From Salticus scenicus (lineage: Eukaryota; Arthropoda; Arachnida; Araneae; Salticidae), in contig OZ005652.1 in assembly GCA_963930645.1 (NCBI GenBank), positions 318,802,244 to 318,866,243 of the forward strand: a stretch of DNA of 64,000 nucleotides, in the 5' to 3' direction. Position numbers and translations under genes: made by a program. The stretch's first letter is position 1; each line of letters starts with the position of its first letter. Shown here one piece after another: positions 37,116 through 48,639 of the stretch. Under the pieces are notes generated by a model. The model saw only the letters and a list, made by a program, of their open reading frames with translations. It was not told the DNA's origin and made no database searches.

Positions 37116-38100
37116 TACTTTATTATATATATTATTTTATTATTATTTTTTATTTATTTATTTCCTTACTTTCATTGCAATATATTCTTTCATTCAGTAC
37201 CTTCATTTGTTCCTTAATTCTTTTTCATAATTTGACCGGTTCTAAGGGGCAATCTCTCTTTCCAGACAAGCCTCTTTTCTATTACTTATACATATTCACA
37301 ATGAACTTAAAACCTTTTTCTATTCCTCATTCTAATTGCAATTTAAGTACTGTTTTATCGTTACATAATAAGAAAGCAATCTTTACATGAGGTATAAAAA
37401 TATGCATAAGATAAATATGCTATCATTAATTTTGCTCATAAAAGTATGCTTTAATAATAATAGACAAGTTGTAGCTAAATATTTATTTTTTATTCAAATG
37501 ATTTTCTGCCATTTCCTTCGCTATCACTTTTTAGTATATTCATTAGATGAACTTTTTTGCAAGTTTTCTCAAACATAGTTCCCATATTTCTTCCACACTT
37601 TCTTCTTCTTCCCGTAAAGATTAGAATACACAAAACTTCTCAGTGAACAATTTTAACTACAAATTTAAATAATTGGTAGTTTTTTCAAGTCGATCCAATA
37701 TGATATCTTTCTAGGATATTGAGTATTCGAGATGCAAGGAACAACTAACTAAAAGTCCTTAATCATAGGAAAATTCGTTTATTTCCTAGCAAATTCCATA
37801 AAAATGAAAATTATTTGAGAGTGAATTCAAGTACCTCACAGGGTGGCATGGTTTCTATTTCATGCAAACACAGACATGTATTTTAATTTACCCATATTTG
37901 GTATTATTTTCATAATTCAAATGACTTCATAACATTTAGTAGTTATCAGTGGCAACACACACCAATAACTTTTTAACCAAAATAAACTAAAGTAATCTAT
38001 TAAATATACTTTTTCTTGATTGTAGCTTAATCGAATTCTTTTTTCACCTTAAAAATACATTTGGTGTGACTTGACCCCTAGTCATGTTTTAATATTCTGC
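37116..38100. other. AT-rich intronic DNA, nothing recognised
   Basis: Two + frames at 37175-37390 and 37387-37578 overlap slightly but resemble no protein and have AT-driven composition. Confidence 0.45.
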
Positions 38101-38890
38101 TCTCCATAAACTTCAAGTAATTATTTCTTTTAAAAGAGAAAATAAAACGATTGTTTGTGTCGTTTTGGACATCTTCTTTATAAAAGATATAGCCATTTAC
38201 AAAAAGAGAGGAATATAGAGAGATTGTGTTCTTGATTTACATTCCTTTGTCTTCCGTTTAGTAACAGACAAACATGCATGTACAAATTTTAGTTTTAATC
38301 AAAATATGTTAGAACACATATAAATAAATGAATATATATTTTTTCCAATTCATACCATTATCAATATCATTATAATATTTTAAAGTTGGCATATTTCACG
38401 TGTATATAATATATTGAATATTTAATTTCTTTCATTTTAAAGTTAATTTAAATGAAATTCTACTCCAGTTCTGATATCAATATACATATTCTTATCTTCA
38501 TATAATTCAAGCAATTTCTATTTTTAAAACAGTAAAAACTATTGTTCTTTGTACGGAACATTTTTTTTAAATATATTTATAAGCATTTATAAAAAAAAAT
38601 TCTGAAGATTATATTCTTGGTTTATATTCCCATTTATTCCGTTTAGTAATAAACCTATATACACGTGGTGATACGGCCTATCATCGTAGACATACATATA
38701 TAGAAATCTAAACTTTAATCAGAAGGTACTGAATCGCTAAATGAGTTTCTTTACTCATATCATCATCACAATTTTTAGAAACTGACACGTTTCAACGTGC
38801 ATTTAATAGAGCACTGTTTCTTTCTTTCCTTTCATTTTATTTTAAAAGAAACAAGAACTCTTTATTCTTTCTGATCATCACTTCAAACAT
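38100..38890. repeat. Direct duplication of ~400 bp
   Basis: 38170-38420 and 38590-38800 share 'ttgtgttcttgatttacattcc..tt..ttccgtttagtaa', then 'aca.acatg', a 'ttttaatca.aa' block and 'tatcatcatcacaat'-like text. Divergent, so old. Confidence 0.5.
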
Positions 38891-39689
38891 TGTCATTTTT
38901 TGAATATTATGTATCCAGCAAAAAGTTAAAAAAAAAAAAAAAAAAATAGTACTCATACATACTTTTTAACATTTGAGTTGCAGTTAATGGGGAGACTGCA
39001 CTAAAGAGAGCTTTTTTTGTCGTACTCCGATTAAAGAAGAAACAATGAATAAAGCATATGTAAGAGAAATAGAAAATGGAAAATGAAGACATTATTTCTC
39101 TTAAAAGAATATTTTTTTCAGCAGCATAACAGAATATTTTGCATACTGAATTTACTTTGCTGTCATAGGCAGAGCAATATTTAAATTTCAAACTACTTAC
39201 TCTAGTTCAACTTACCATTTTAAATTCAAAATATCTCTCGCAGAGCGCGATGTGTTTTGATAATATTTATACGTCCATTTATAAATTTTTGCACGTTTAT
39301 ACACGAGTGTTTCTGCGAAGAAGTGCTTTTATTTCAATATCATTTGCTATGAAATCTGCATATAATGCGAAATCTAAAAAAGTGCAAAGAAAGAATAATT
39401 ATACATTTATATATATTTATAAAAGTATCTCCTTTTAGTGAGCTTCTCTTTAACGAGTAATCGAAACGTCCACTTTTTATAAGAATGATTAATATTGAAC
39501 ATGGAAATGAAAAAATTATATACGAGATAAATTTTCTCATAAATAGCACTTGTTTTTAATAAGATGGGTGAAAAGGTTTTTTTTTTTTTTAAATAGCAAA
39601 ATTATTTACAAAAGAAAAAAGCTTTTCGTTCTTGTTGTTGTTGCCCAAGACAAAAGATACGAGTAGTATAATTTTCAAAATGAAATAGA

Positions 39690-40384
39690 ATCAAAATGGA
39701 AATTAAGAGAAGTGGATAATAATGATAACAATATGTAAAAGATCAGATGTTTTTGATATATTTCCAATTCAGTTTTTCCTAATTTTAAAAAAAAAAATGT
39801 TTACATGAAAGAAACTATAAAATCCAAATGAAAATCAAGATAATAATAATAGTTAATAATGATGTATATTAGTTCGAATATTTTTTTTCAATAAGTTTTA
39901 GATTTAATAAAAAATAATCTGGTGTGTCACTCACGCGACTTTCTCTTATTCTGAAATTTAATACTATAAATGCAGATTGGAGATTAAGGGGTAAAATAAC
40001 ACGAGTTCAATTATATAAACCTATGTTAAAACAATTCAAAATAAGCTTTGGAACAGCTTTATTTGACAAATAATTCTATGTGAGGGGGCTACCGCTCCTT
40101 CAACCCCGTGTTTCATTATTGTACCTACATTTATATACAATTCAAATCTGTTATTAAATTCAAAAGTTAATTTAAAATTATTCAGAAAACTTTCACACGC
40201 AACATTCCTTGAAACTTATCAATCTTAAACAAACTTTTCCAATAACAAACGTATTAACTTCAAAATATAACATTTAGATCGCCTGAAATTATTTGTTTTT
40301 AATTTACTCTAAGAAACAGAGAGAAATACCAAACGTTAAAAACTTGACTTCGGTATTCAGGAAACAACAAAACGTGTAAATTTA

Positions 40385-40424
<40 letters not shown>

Positions 40425-41560
40425 AAGCGATGAATATTTAGATTAAAAAAATTATTTACCATATGGCTATGAGGAATTAACTTCAATTTCTGAGCGGTTT
40501 TCCTAGACATGGTAAAATATTATAGTAAAGTACTTCCACTAACAATAAAATAATGTTATGGCTTAAGTATTGGCAGACTTGTATATATTTCGAAGATTAT
40601 GTACACACCACATGGTGCACATAAATATATCCTGAATTAATAACACACGGCGCAACCTAACATAGAGTTCCATCAATTTTCAAATATTGTCGCACTATAA
40701 TCTAGTTCTTTTGTGTAACCCTGTAAACGAACAGGGAACGATTTTCATACCATATTCTGTAGGAAACATATTTATACGCCTATAAAAAATATATATTCGT
40801 TTCATTTGGTTTAGTGCAGTCTATAGATTTTTAAACTCTACTTACCTGCAATTTCCCCCACAGACGTAATGTATTTGAATTTTCTTGGGTGTCCCTGTAC
40901 ACGAACCAATTGCTTGACCTCAACGAAAAGTTTAATGTAACATCCTTATATGATACACATTTAGAATACCAAGTTTGGACGTTCTTCTATTATTTTTTCT
41001 TGAGATATGCTGATAACAGACATACACACACAGACCAACCGCTAAAAATATGATTTTTAGATACAGTGGTCCTCAAAACGTGTAAATATAACAAAAACAC
41101 AATTGCGTAAATTTGATCTAAAAACAGTACCTTCTCTACCATATATATGGGTAAGAGAAAGTAATAAATAAAATTAAAATTAAAATTAAAATTAAATAGG
41201 ATGATAATGACAACTGATATAGCATTTAGAATATTTTGAAATTTCCATCCAGATTTTCCTAATTAAGAAAAATTTATAATGATATATAACAGCTTAGGTT
41301 TTTTTCTAAATTTCTAATTCAGTTTTTCCTAATTTTAAAAATTATTTGGATATTTTTCCCCTACTTCTTTAATTTGACCCAATCAACAAAAGCATCAATA
41401 AAATTAAAATTAATAGAAGATAGTAATAACAATTGATAATAACTTATAGAATTTAGACTATTTTGCTATATTTCTAATCTGACATCGACTAATAAAATGA
41501 ACTTCGAATAAACTTTTTCCATCCTAATTTAAAATTTTATAGCTCAATTATTATTATTTA
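39690..41560. repeat. Dispersed short repeats around AAATTCAGTTTTTCCTAATT
   Basis: Similar phrases ('gatataTTTCcaattcagtttttcctaat') recur near 39755, 41250, 41315 and 41460, each preceded by 'gataataa..acaa'. (TTAAAA)n-like tract at 41168-41200. Longest A-run of the window, about 38 bases, at 40386-40423. No coding sequence. Confidence 0.45.
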
Positions 41561-42024
41561 TTTATTTAAGTTACAAATGAAAATTATAAAATTAAAATAA
41601 CTTAAAGTTTTACAAACGTACAATTCAGGAGACATATAGCTTCAAATTATTTATTTATTTACATTTAATAATATTTAAGCGTAATATAATGTAAAACGCT
41701 ATCATATAGTTTGAAATTGTACATTAAATTTTCTTCTTTAAGTCGCGCACAATTTTTTCTTCTACAAGAAAAGCACACTTGTGATTAGCACAAAGTTTGA
41801 AAGAATGTTTACATATAGACTTAAATTCAGTCACTTAAATGTACTAAATTTATGTATATATTTTTTTATATATTTTTTAAAGAAGTAAAGAAAACATTGT
41901 GATCGTGGAAAACGAAATTCATGTTGTATTTCACATAATTGGAAAACAACCTATCATAGAATATTGAAATTTTATACTTGTGACCATTACGACAACTAGT
42001 TGTATACGTGCTAAAGCTACGTGC

Positions 42025-42170
42025 TCTCACTAGTGACTAGAAAACTCTCCACTTATGTCTTAGAGACAGGATGTCCCGGGTTCACACCCTTGTCAGCCTA
42101 GCCGTTGGGAGTTTTCCGGGGTTTTTTGTTTTCTAAAACATGTATAAATACAGAATAATGCACCTTAGGA
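42025..42170 (+). mobile_element. tRNA-derived SINE (copy 1)
   Basis: Contains a B-box-like GGTTCACACC (42079-42088) preceded by a tRNA-like head and followed by the family's body TAGCCGTTGGGAGTTTTCC. The same head/body junction occurs at 45515, 57512 and 58930. Confidence 0.7.
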
Positions 42171-42186
42171 AAAACTCAGAGAGGGC

Positions 42187-42221
<35 letters not shown>

Positions 42222-42273
42222 CAAAAATGTACTTATGAACAGATATTATGTAAACTTTCATAAATTGATGAAT

Positions 42274-42652
42274 AGGATAAGAGCACCAGTGATTGACATT
42301 TTTAGAGCAATCTCTGATGTTTTTAATGTTCTAGTCATCAGAAAATATTTTTAGAAATCTTAAGTTAATACATATGGCATGAAAGACATCCAGAACCGAT
42401 TTTTTTTCTTTTTATGAATTTTTATTTGACAACCACTCAATGTTCCAGTAATTGACATTGCCAGTTTTTCCTTTTATTTGTAATTGGCACCCTATGTTCC
42501 AGTGTTTGACACTGCTAGTTATTCATTTTACCAGTTATTAGCTCCTTATGCTCCAGTGTTTGACATAAAATGTAAAAATTCTTATATGTAAAATATATGA
42601 ATATATTTCTTATTTATTGATTATTCCGGGATAGATGTCAATTACTGGAGCA

Positions 42653-42660
<8 letters not shown>
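42274..42660. mobile_element. TIR element with repeated CCAGTxxTTGACA motifs, 387 bp
   Basis: The left end AGGATAAGAGCACCAGTGAT and the right end, read inverted as AGGGTAGGTGCTCCAGTAAT, match and both continue TGACAT. Three internal copies of the same word (near 42448, 42493 and 42551) are direct. A run of AT dinucleotides begins immediately after it (42661). The repeated word may be a transposase-binding site. Superfamily unknown. Confidence 0.65.

Positions 42661-42717
<57 letters not shown>
42661..42717. repeat. (AT)n microsatellite
   Basis: About 28 AT units directly at the edge of the preceding element. Confidence 0.97.
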
Positions 42718-42719
<2 letters not shown>

Positions 42720-43244
42720 TCAAAGTGTCTTGTAAATGCGTATCCTTTCAATTTCAAAAACAAATATATTTGTATACGCAAACACACATTACTTATAGCT
42801 ATATGAAATTATAGTATTTAATAATAATTAATATTAAATTAATTTATGTGTATTGTTCGAAAGTGTATAATTATTTAGTTACATATAATTCAATTTAATT
42901 TATTTTTTAATTTATACATTATTCTTTAACATTCTTTTTCAACTAGTTTAGTAAAATAAAATCCTTTACTTATTAATATTTGTTTATCTACTATATTAGA
43001 AAAAGGGAGGGATTATAACTATATTTGCCTATTTTATTTTAATATTTGTATTGTATTTGTTCCTTTGTTAAGTTTATATACATTAAAAATTAAATTTTAC
43101 GAATAATTTTTTAAACGAGTCTACACATCTTCCTTCCTGTAAAACTCAATTTTCCTTCAAAAGTGTGTCTGTGTAAAGAAACCAACATTACCGCGGTTTT
43201 GACTTTTTCCTCCGTCCAAAAGAATTCGCGGCATGGTACATAAT

Positions 43245-43257
43245 GCCATCTAGTGGG
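43245..43257 (-). promoter_or_regulatory. CTCF-type motif
   Basis: GCCATCTAGTGG reads on the minus strand as CCACTAGATGGC, preceded in context by A at the motif end (CCACTAGATGGCA). This fits the CTCF core CCASYAGRKGGCR at every position and the insect form GCCMYCTRSTGG. CTCF binds such sites as an insulator/loop anchor in bilaterians. One motif match alone does not prove binding. Confidence 0.45.
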
Positions 43258-43965
43258 GAATAATTCAAATACAAAATATGAATTAGCGATAAAGAAAATG
43301 GAATTATTTTTAAATATGGATCTCACTGACATTTTGTATACATTTATATTCGTTAATTTTTATTAATTCCCTCTGAGCATTAAGGTAAAAAACTATAAAC
43401 CAACACAAATATAGATTTTTTCTAGGAACAAAGTGGTGTATTTCTTTTGAAAATAATAACTATAATTTTTCTGAAAGAAATAAATGAAAAATAATCAAAT
43501 GATAGAGGTATTGATTATTTAACTTGAAATATATAATAAATAAAATAGATTATCTGTAAAAGTTTATGGAAAAACTAATATTTTATTTAAAAACATAAAT
43601 TCTATCATAATTTAATAATACGTTCTTTTTAAACAATTATAATTTATTTATGCTTAAAAATATTCGTTGAACCAAGTCAAGAGTCAAACATGCAAATCTT
43701 ATGTATATGTTATCAATAAACAAAAAATAAACAAACCAAATTATATATTAAGTAAGACAAGGGTAATTAGATAATTGCCATTGACACTTAAAATGAAAAT
43801 GACAATTATCAAGTAACACGTTAAACAAAATTATAAAAATTTTCCTTTTCTGCGGAAAAGATTAGAATGTACAATGTTTTGCAATAGTAATTTTTTACAG
43901 TTTATAAAATGTATTAATATATTTTTTGAATGATTTGCCGTATGTCTTTTTAATTGATACTTCAG

Positions 43966-43967
<2 letters not shown>

Positions 43968-44000
<33 letters not shown>
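43968..44000. repeat. Poly-T tract (33 bases)
   Basis: Uninterrupted T-run beside family A copy 3. Confidence 0.95.
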
Positions 44001-44004
<4 letters not shown>

Positions 44005-44368
44005 ACAAGGATAGACAAACAAAAAAAGAAAAAAACTATTTTGTTCCGCAAAAGAGATGTTATTTTACAAATGATTAATATTTTGGATTAAAATTATCGA
44101 TATCGCACTCGTTGGCCTAGCCCTAGCCTATCGAAGTTTTCTGTAATTTTCTTCTAAATTAACGTGAATTCAAACCAGAACCCGAACAAGTTTATAGTAA
44201 ATTAATTAGTAAGATTTCATAAAGCAGAGACTTATCTCGGCAAGAAATAATTTGTAGTATCACATTTTAAGATAATTTTTAATGTTTTAAAATTTCTGTT
44301 AAAGTTCCAAAAAAATCTCGATTTTTTTTTTCTTTATTTCATTTTAGTTTTCAATTAAAATGGAAAAA

Positions 44369-45352
44369 ACTAGTAAATTGTGGCCATCACAAAAAATTCT
44401 TCTATATTTTCCTATAAAAACTAACTCTTTACAAATAATTTATTGAAATTATTTTCCATGATGAAAGCAGCCGATTTTTTTCTCATAGAAGTATAACAAT
44501 AAATGTTCAAAGAAAGTCGATTTTATCTTCAACAACGATATCTAAAAGTATGCGAATTTTTTTTTCAGGAGGTGGGGGTGGGGGGTTAAAATGAAAAAAA
44601 TCTATAACTTTATTTTAAATTTTAACAGATCAGGGGTTCAACTATTCGTTTTAAAGGTATTGACAAGCTGTTTTGAAAGATACTTATATTGAAAATTTGC
44701 CCCCCTTTTTTTGGGGAGGGAAGCGTTACATCTACGTGTCAAAAAATAAAAATAAAATAAAATAAAAATTCCTTGTAAAATATTACCATTATAAATAACA
44801 CTTTTTAGTCTCATAATGGTACATTCAAAATAATTCTCATTGTGCACATTTATAGGAAATTCTGCCCTATACCATCATGTTAAAAGTTAGAAAAAGCGGG
44901 ATGGCAACGGCATTTGTTGGACACTTTTCACGGAAAGTTGATAGGTACTAATTTATGTCAAGGTGCAACAGTATATCAACTTGTATGAAATTCTGTGTAA
45001 TACTTCTTGAGCAGTGTTGCCATATCTGGCGTATTTTTTATTCAATAACCACCAATAATTTTTAGTTGTAACGTTTGTCTTATCACTTCGAAGATTAATG
45101 GTCTATTATGTATGTAAAATATCACTTCTCAAAATTATTGGTGATTATTGAATAAAAAATCCGCCAGATTTGGCAACGCTGTTCCTGAGATACAGTTCCC
45201 CCAAAAATTTTGTCACACACACATACAGACAGAATTTTTTTTTAAATGGTCATATCGTGTTATAGACCTCTCTAAACGTGAAAATCCATCGAAAACCAGA
45301 GGGCGAAATGTTTTATGAAACTAATACTTTTTTCTGTTGAATATAGGAGAAT
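44369..45352 (-). mobile_element. 0.8-kb interspersed TIR family A, copy 2, interrupted by a MITE
   Basis: Read on the minus strand it follows the same order as 29072-29942: 'ttttcgatggattt', a TGTGTGTG patch, 'ctgtatctcaggaa', then the MITE 45012-45181, then 'gttgcaccttgacataaattagtacctat', 'gccgttgccatcccgctttttcta', 'agcttgtcaatacctttaaaacgaat', 'gtgatggccacaa'. Frames of 66-69 codons on the minus strand are chance. Confidence 0.75.
45012..45181. mobile_element. hAT-type MITE, 170 bp (copy 2)
   Basis: CAGTGTTGCC ... GGCAACGCTG ends with the same ATTCAATAACCACCAATAAT subterminal block as 456-626. Flanked by TTCTTGAG (45004-45011) and TTCCTGAG (45182-45189), a 7/8 target duplication. Inserted within family A copy 2; the related copy at 29072 shows the uninterrupted 'tatctcgggaactact'. 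Confidence 0.92.
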
Positions 45353-45514
45353 GAAAAAAATTGTGGAGCTTCACGTAAAAGTTTTCTTCTGTCATTTACA
45401 AAAAAAAAAAAGTGTTGAAATTGTTGAAATTTGAATAGATAACGTTTTCCTACCATAGGGTACCATGGGACATCACAATTCCTCCTCCCAAATGCCGAAC
45501 GTTCCTTATCCATC

Positions 45515-45850
45515 TATGGCCAAGAGGTTCTGCTCTCAAAGCTGGCAGACAGGAAGTGCCGGATTCAATCCCAGGTCGCACTTGTCAACCTAACTGCTCG
45601 GGGTTTTTATCGTTTTCTCTGAAAATTGCAGAAATATGGGCTAGAACTCCCTTAACTAGTCCCTACGCACACATGCGTTGAGCATTTCATCCGGACTATG
45701 ACCCATGTGTAATCAATTGGTCTCGTTCCTTACGCCACAACCACACCATAAATACCTGTAAGTAATTTCTCTCCAAGGCATTGTTCCATAGGAATGGTTT
45801 GTTGTAAACAAACACAGTGCGCAAGAAATGTTCATGTTTACTAATAAAGG
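45515..45850 (+). mobile_element. tRNA-derived SINE (copy 2, longest)
   Basis: Head has an A-box-like TGGCCAAGAGG (45517-45527) and a B-box GGATTCAATCC (45561-45571), then the body TAACTGCTCGGGGTTTTTA and a long 3' part containing 'actagtccctacgcacacatgcg' and 'ccacaaccacaccataaatac'. Transcribed by RNA polymerase III if active. It lacks the acceptor stem pairing of a real tRNA. Confidence 0.75.
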
Positions 45851-45999
45851 CCACCCAAAATAAGTTTCCCAAAACTAGTGCTCATTGCTACAAAAAAGTA
45901 TTGAAATAAAATAATAATAATAATAATAATAATAATCTTGGTTTGGTGGAATGAATAAAATACTGAAAGAAAGGTTTTTAGCAGAGAAAAAAAATGATA

Positions 46000-46900
46000 T
46001 CACAATTGCAATAATTCATTGAAATAAACAAATTTTACCAGTGATTTGAAGAAAATAAAATAAGCCGAAATGATAATTTAAAAGATTAGATGTAATTCTA
46101 TGTAAGAACTATCAGTTGACGATTTTGCTTCTCGGCCACCGCTAAGACCTCCAAATTATATTCAAAATATTTAGCTAAGTTAAAGGAAAACTAAATTCAA
46201 ACGGAAAAAAAAAAATTATGGTACTTTCTTGCTATCGGAATGTGATTCACGTAGAGTAAAATTAAAAACTAATAAAATTGGTGTATTAAAATACTCTTCA
46301 ACAAATAAATTAGCAACTATTTTGATAAATTTGCGCTAAAGTTAATTTTCATAAATATTTAAAAACTAAATTACATTTCATTATTCGAATTTCATTATTT
46401 TAATTTAAAAAAATATATATTTTTTTTTTAATTCTTTCTTTCTTTTTTTTTTCTTTTTTATTACTATTATTAGCTCTTTATCACAATTTTTGCCACAGTT
46501 TTTGCCACAATTTTAGCCACAGTTTTTGATTTGGCAAAATGAAAATTTGAAGATAGGATCACTTGAAAATATCGACAGCTAGTTTGGCAAAAACCGACCA
46601 GTTGATTAATAGAAGGATTAATATATATATATATATATATATATATTCTGAATTCTTTTTTTTTTCTTGTTACTTATAAGGGTAATTTATATTTAATGAA
46701 TTAGTTATCTTATAATCAGTGAATAAGAAATATAATGTTAACTGCCATATTCTTCACAAGTTTTTCTCAAAGCAATGTAAATATGCATCAGAATTTAAGA
46801 TAAAACAAAAATCTAAAACACAAAACCTAAAACACAAATAAAACTAAACACGTAAATAAATGTGAGAAATTCTACAGCATAAAATGTGGGAGTAGAAATA
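46000..46900. other. AT-rich intronic DNA, nothing recognised
   Basis: Includes a three-fold 'ttttgccacag/aatttt' repeat at 46486-46528 and (AT)n at 46621-46645. Confidence 0.5.
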
Positions 46901-46924
46901 AAAATGAGCACTTTAAAAGCATAC

Positions 46925-47040
46925 ACACCAACGACGTTCGCTTCCCAGCCACAAACTTTCTCGGCTTTTATATGCATAGACACATCTCAAAAATATTAAG
47001 TCTGATGAAACTTTCTTCACTCTCTGTCTCCCATGATATT
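46925..47040. other. Non-coding segment similar to 50435-50530
   Basis: Shares CCAGCC(A/G)CA, a pyrimidine-rich 'ttctcggctttt', TATGCAT(A/G)G(A/C)CACA, 'ctcaaaaa' and a terminal TTTCTTCACTCTC with 50437-50530 in the same order. Function unknown. It could be an old duplicated regulatory element or an unclassified repeat. Confidence 0.45.
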
Positions 47041-47211
47041 TTTAAAAGAAAGTTTCAAAATTAACTTTACCACTTAATTAAATGCTGCGTATAAAAGTGG
47101 TAACCAGCTAAGTATTTATCTAAAAAATAATGCAAAGTACAAAAAAGTTTTCTTATCTTATTCTAAAATTCTATAGTCGTGTTTAAAAAATATTCATATA
47201 AATACAAGCCC

Positions 47212-47262
47212 AGGAAATCTCGTATCGAACCCGAGCCGGCCAAAGATCGTTGTGAACACTAA
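47212..47262 (-). mobile_element. tRNA-like SINE head fragment
   Basis: GTATCGAACCCGAGCCGGCC contains, on the minus strand, a B-box-like GGGTTCGATAC. Followed by unclassified GC-richer DNA to 47420. Confidence 0.45.
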
Positions 47263-47930
47263 TGGTGGCTGGTGCAAGTAAAATCCGTCGTAGCCGCAAT
47301 GTCTTCTACGTTCCCGTCCAAATTAAGGCTCCTATATATACGAGCTGGCGCATCAGGCATTTTGTTGCCTTAGGGTTGCCACGTGTACCCAGCGTGTTTC
47401 TCTGATAAACAAACGACAAATATTTTTCTTTAATCGTCTTACGTTACTTTAGTGAAACTTGTTTTATTATATTTCATAATTTTAGCTAAGTAAACGATGA
47501 TATGGAAGTTTGTTTAGCGATAAACTGCTATAATCATTCAAGAAGTGAATAGAAGTGTTCGCAGACTGTGTATTTGAGTTTTGGCGACATTTTGTGAAAG
47601 AAACAGAAACCTCCCTAACAACACATCTTACCCCAGTTCATCCATAGGATGTCCTCAGAATAAAATGATATCCTGAGAATGTACTGTGAAAAAAAAAAAT
47701 GTGTTTTTAGGAATATTATTGTTGTTTATTGCTGTTAACTTGACCGGATTAGCTTCAGATCAAGATTTCTTAAAATCATTAGGGAAGCGATAAGAATGCC
47801 AAGCGGGAATGCTGTCCTCTTCGGAGGCAAAAAAATGGCGGTGATGCGCCGGCCTATTATTTTATTTAGGAGCTCTAATCCAAATTATACCTCTGAGTGT
47901 CACCGAAGCGGAGGATCCATTCCCACCGTG

Positions 47931-48225
47931 GAGGATAAAAATTGTGATGGCATGTCTTCGGACCATCTTTAGGAGTGCGTTCCAGACCGTCACCAATTAC
48001 TCATAGCCAGTGTTGCCGGATCTGGCGGATTTTTTATTTAATAATCACCAATAACTTTTAATTGTAACGTTTGAATAATCACTTCGAAGATTGATAATCT
48101 ATTATGTATATCAAATATCACATCTCAAAATTATTGGTGATTATTGAATAAAAAATCCGTCGGATGTGGCAACACTGCCCATACTAGAGTACTAGTGCGA
48201 TGTTAAACCCAACCAAACAACCAAT
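47931..48225 (+). mobile_element. AACC-tailed retroposon (copy 3), interrupted by a MITE
   Basis: GTGGAGGATAAAAATTGTGA, GATGGCATGTCTTCGGACC, 'cagaccgtcaccaatta', then the MITE at 48008-48177, then 'actagtgcgatgttaaacccaaccaaac'. The same order without the MITE is seen at 33109-33230. Confidence 0.8.
48008..48177. mobile_element. hAT-type MITE, 170 bp (copy 3)
   Basis: CAGTGTTGCCGGATCTGGCG ... ends GTGGCAACACTG, nearly identical in layout to copy 2. Flanking octamers CTCATAGC and CCCATACT match at five of eight, so the target duplication is decayed. Nested in the retroposon above. Confidence 0.9.
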
Positions 48226-48597
48226 CTCGTATCGATTATTAAGTTTTATGTAATTTTTATTCAAAATATAATTATCTAAAAGAACTTATTCTGTAAAAGT
48301 TTTTATAATTTAGTTTTTCTTACAAAGAACTAAAGAAAACTGGAGTGTTTTCTTATTAAAACAACGTTAGTTAAGGATCTTATAATAAGCAACATCAAGT
48401 GGTATTATTGCATTTAACTTTAGTAATAAACTATTTACTATACTTTTTTTTTTTTAATTCTTATTTTGAAAAATGTAGAATTTTTGAACAAAAATCATAA
48501 AAAAGCCAATTTTCTAAAAATTTATCAAAACATCTGCTTTAGAATTTTGTATTTCGAACTGTTTTTAATCGTTGCATTCACATGCAAAAATCATTGC

Positions 48598-48638
48598 TCA
48601 GTACTAGTGCGACGTTAAACCCAACCAACCAACCAACT
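48598..48638 (+). mobile_element. AACC-tailed retroposon tail (copy 4)
   Basis: TACTAGTGCGACGTTAAACC followed by (CAAC/CCAA) repeats, the best preserved tail of the family. Only the 3' end is present. Confidence 0.7.
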
Positions 48639-48639
48639 G

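Noticed and set aside
37175..37578. Two adjacent + frames as a small gene
   Set aside because: AT-driven composition, no recognisable features and no splice or start context worth noting.
45515..45585. A functional tRNA gene
   Set aside because: A- and B-box-like words are present, but acceptor-stem pairing is missing and the same head occurs on several SINE copies.
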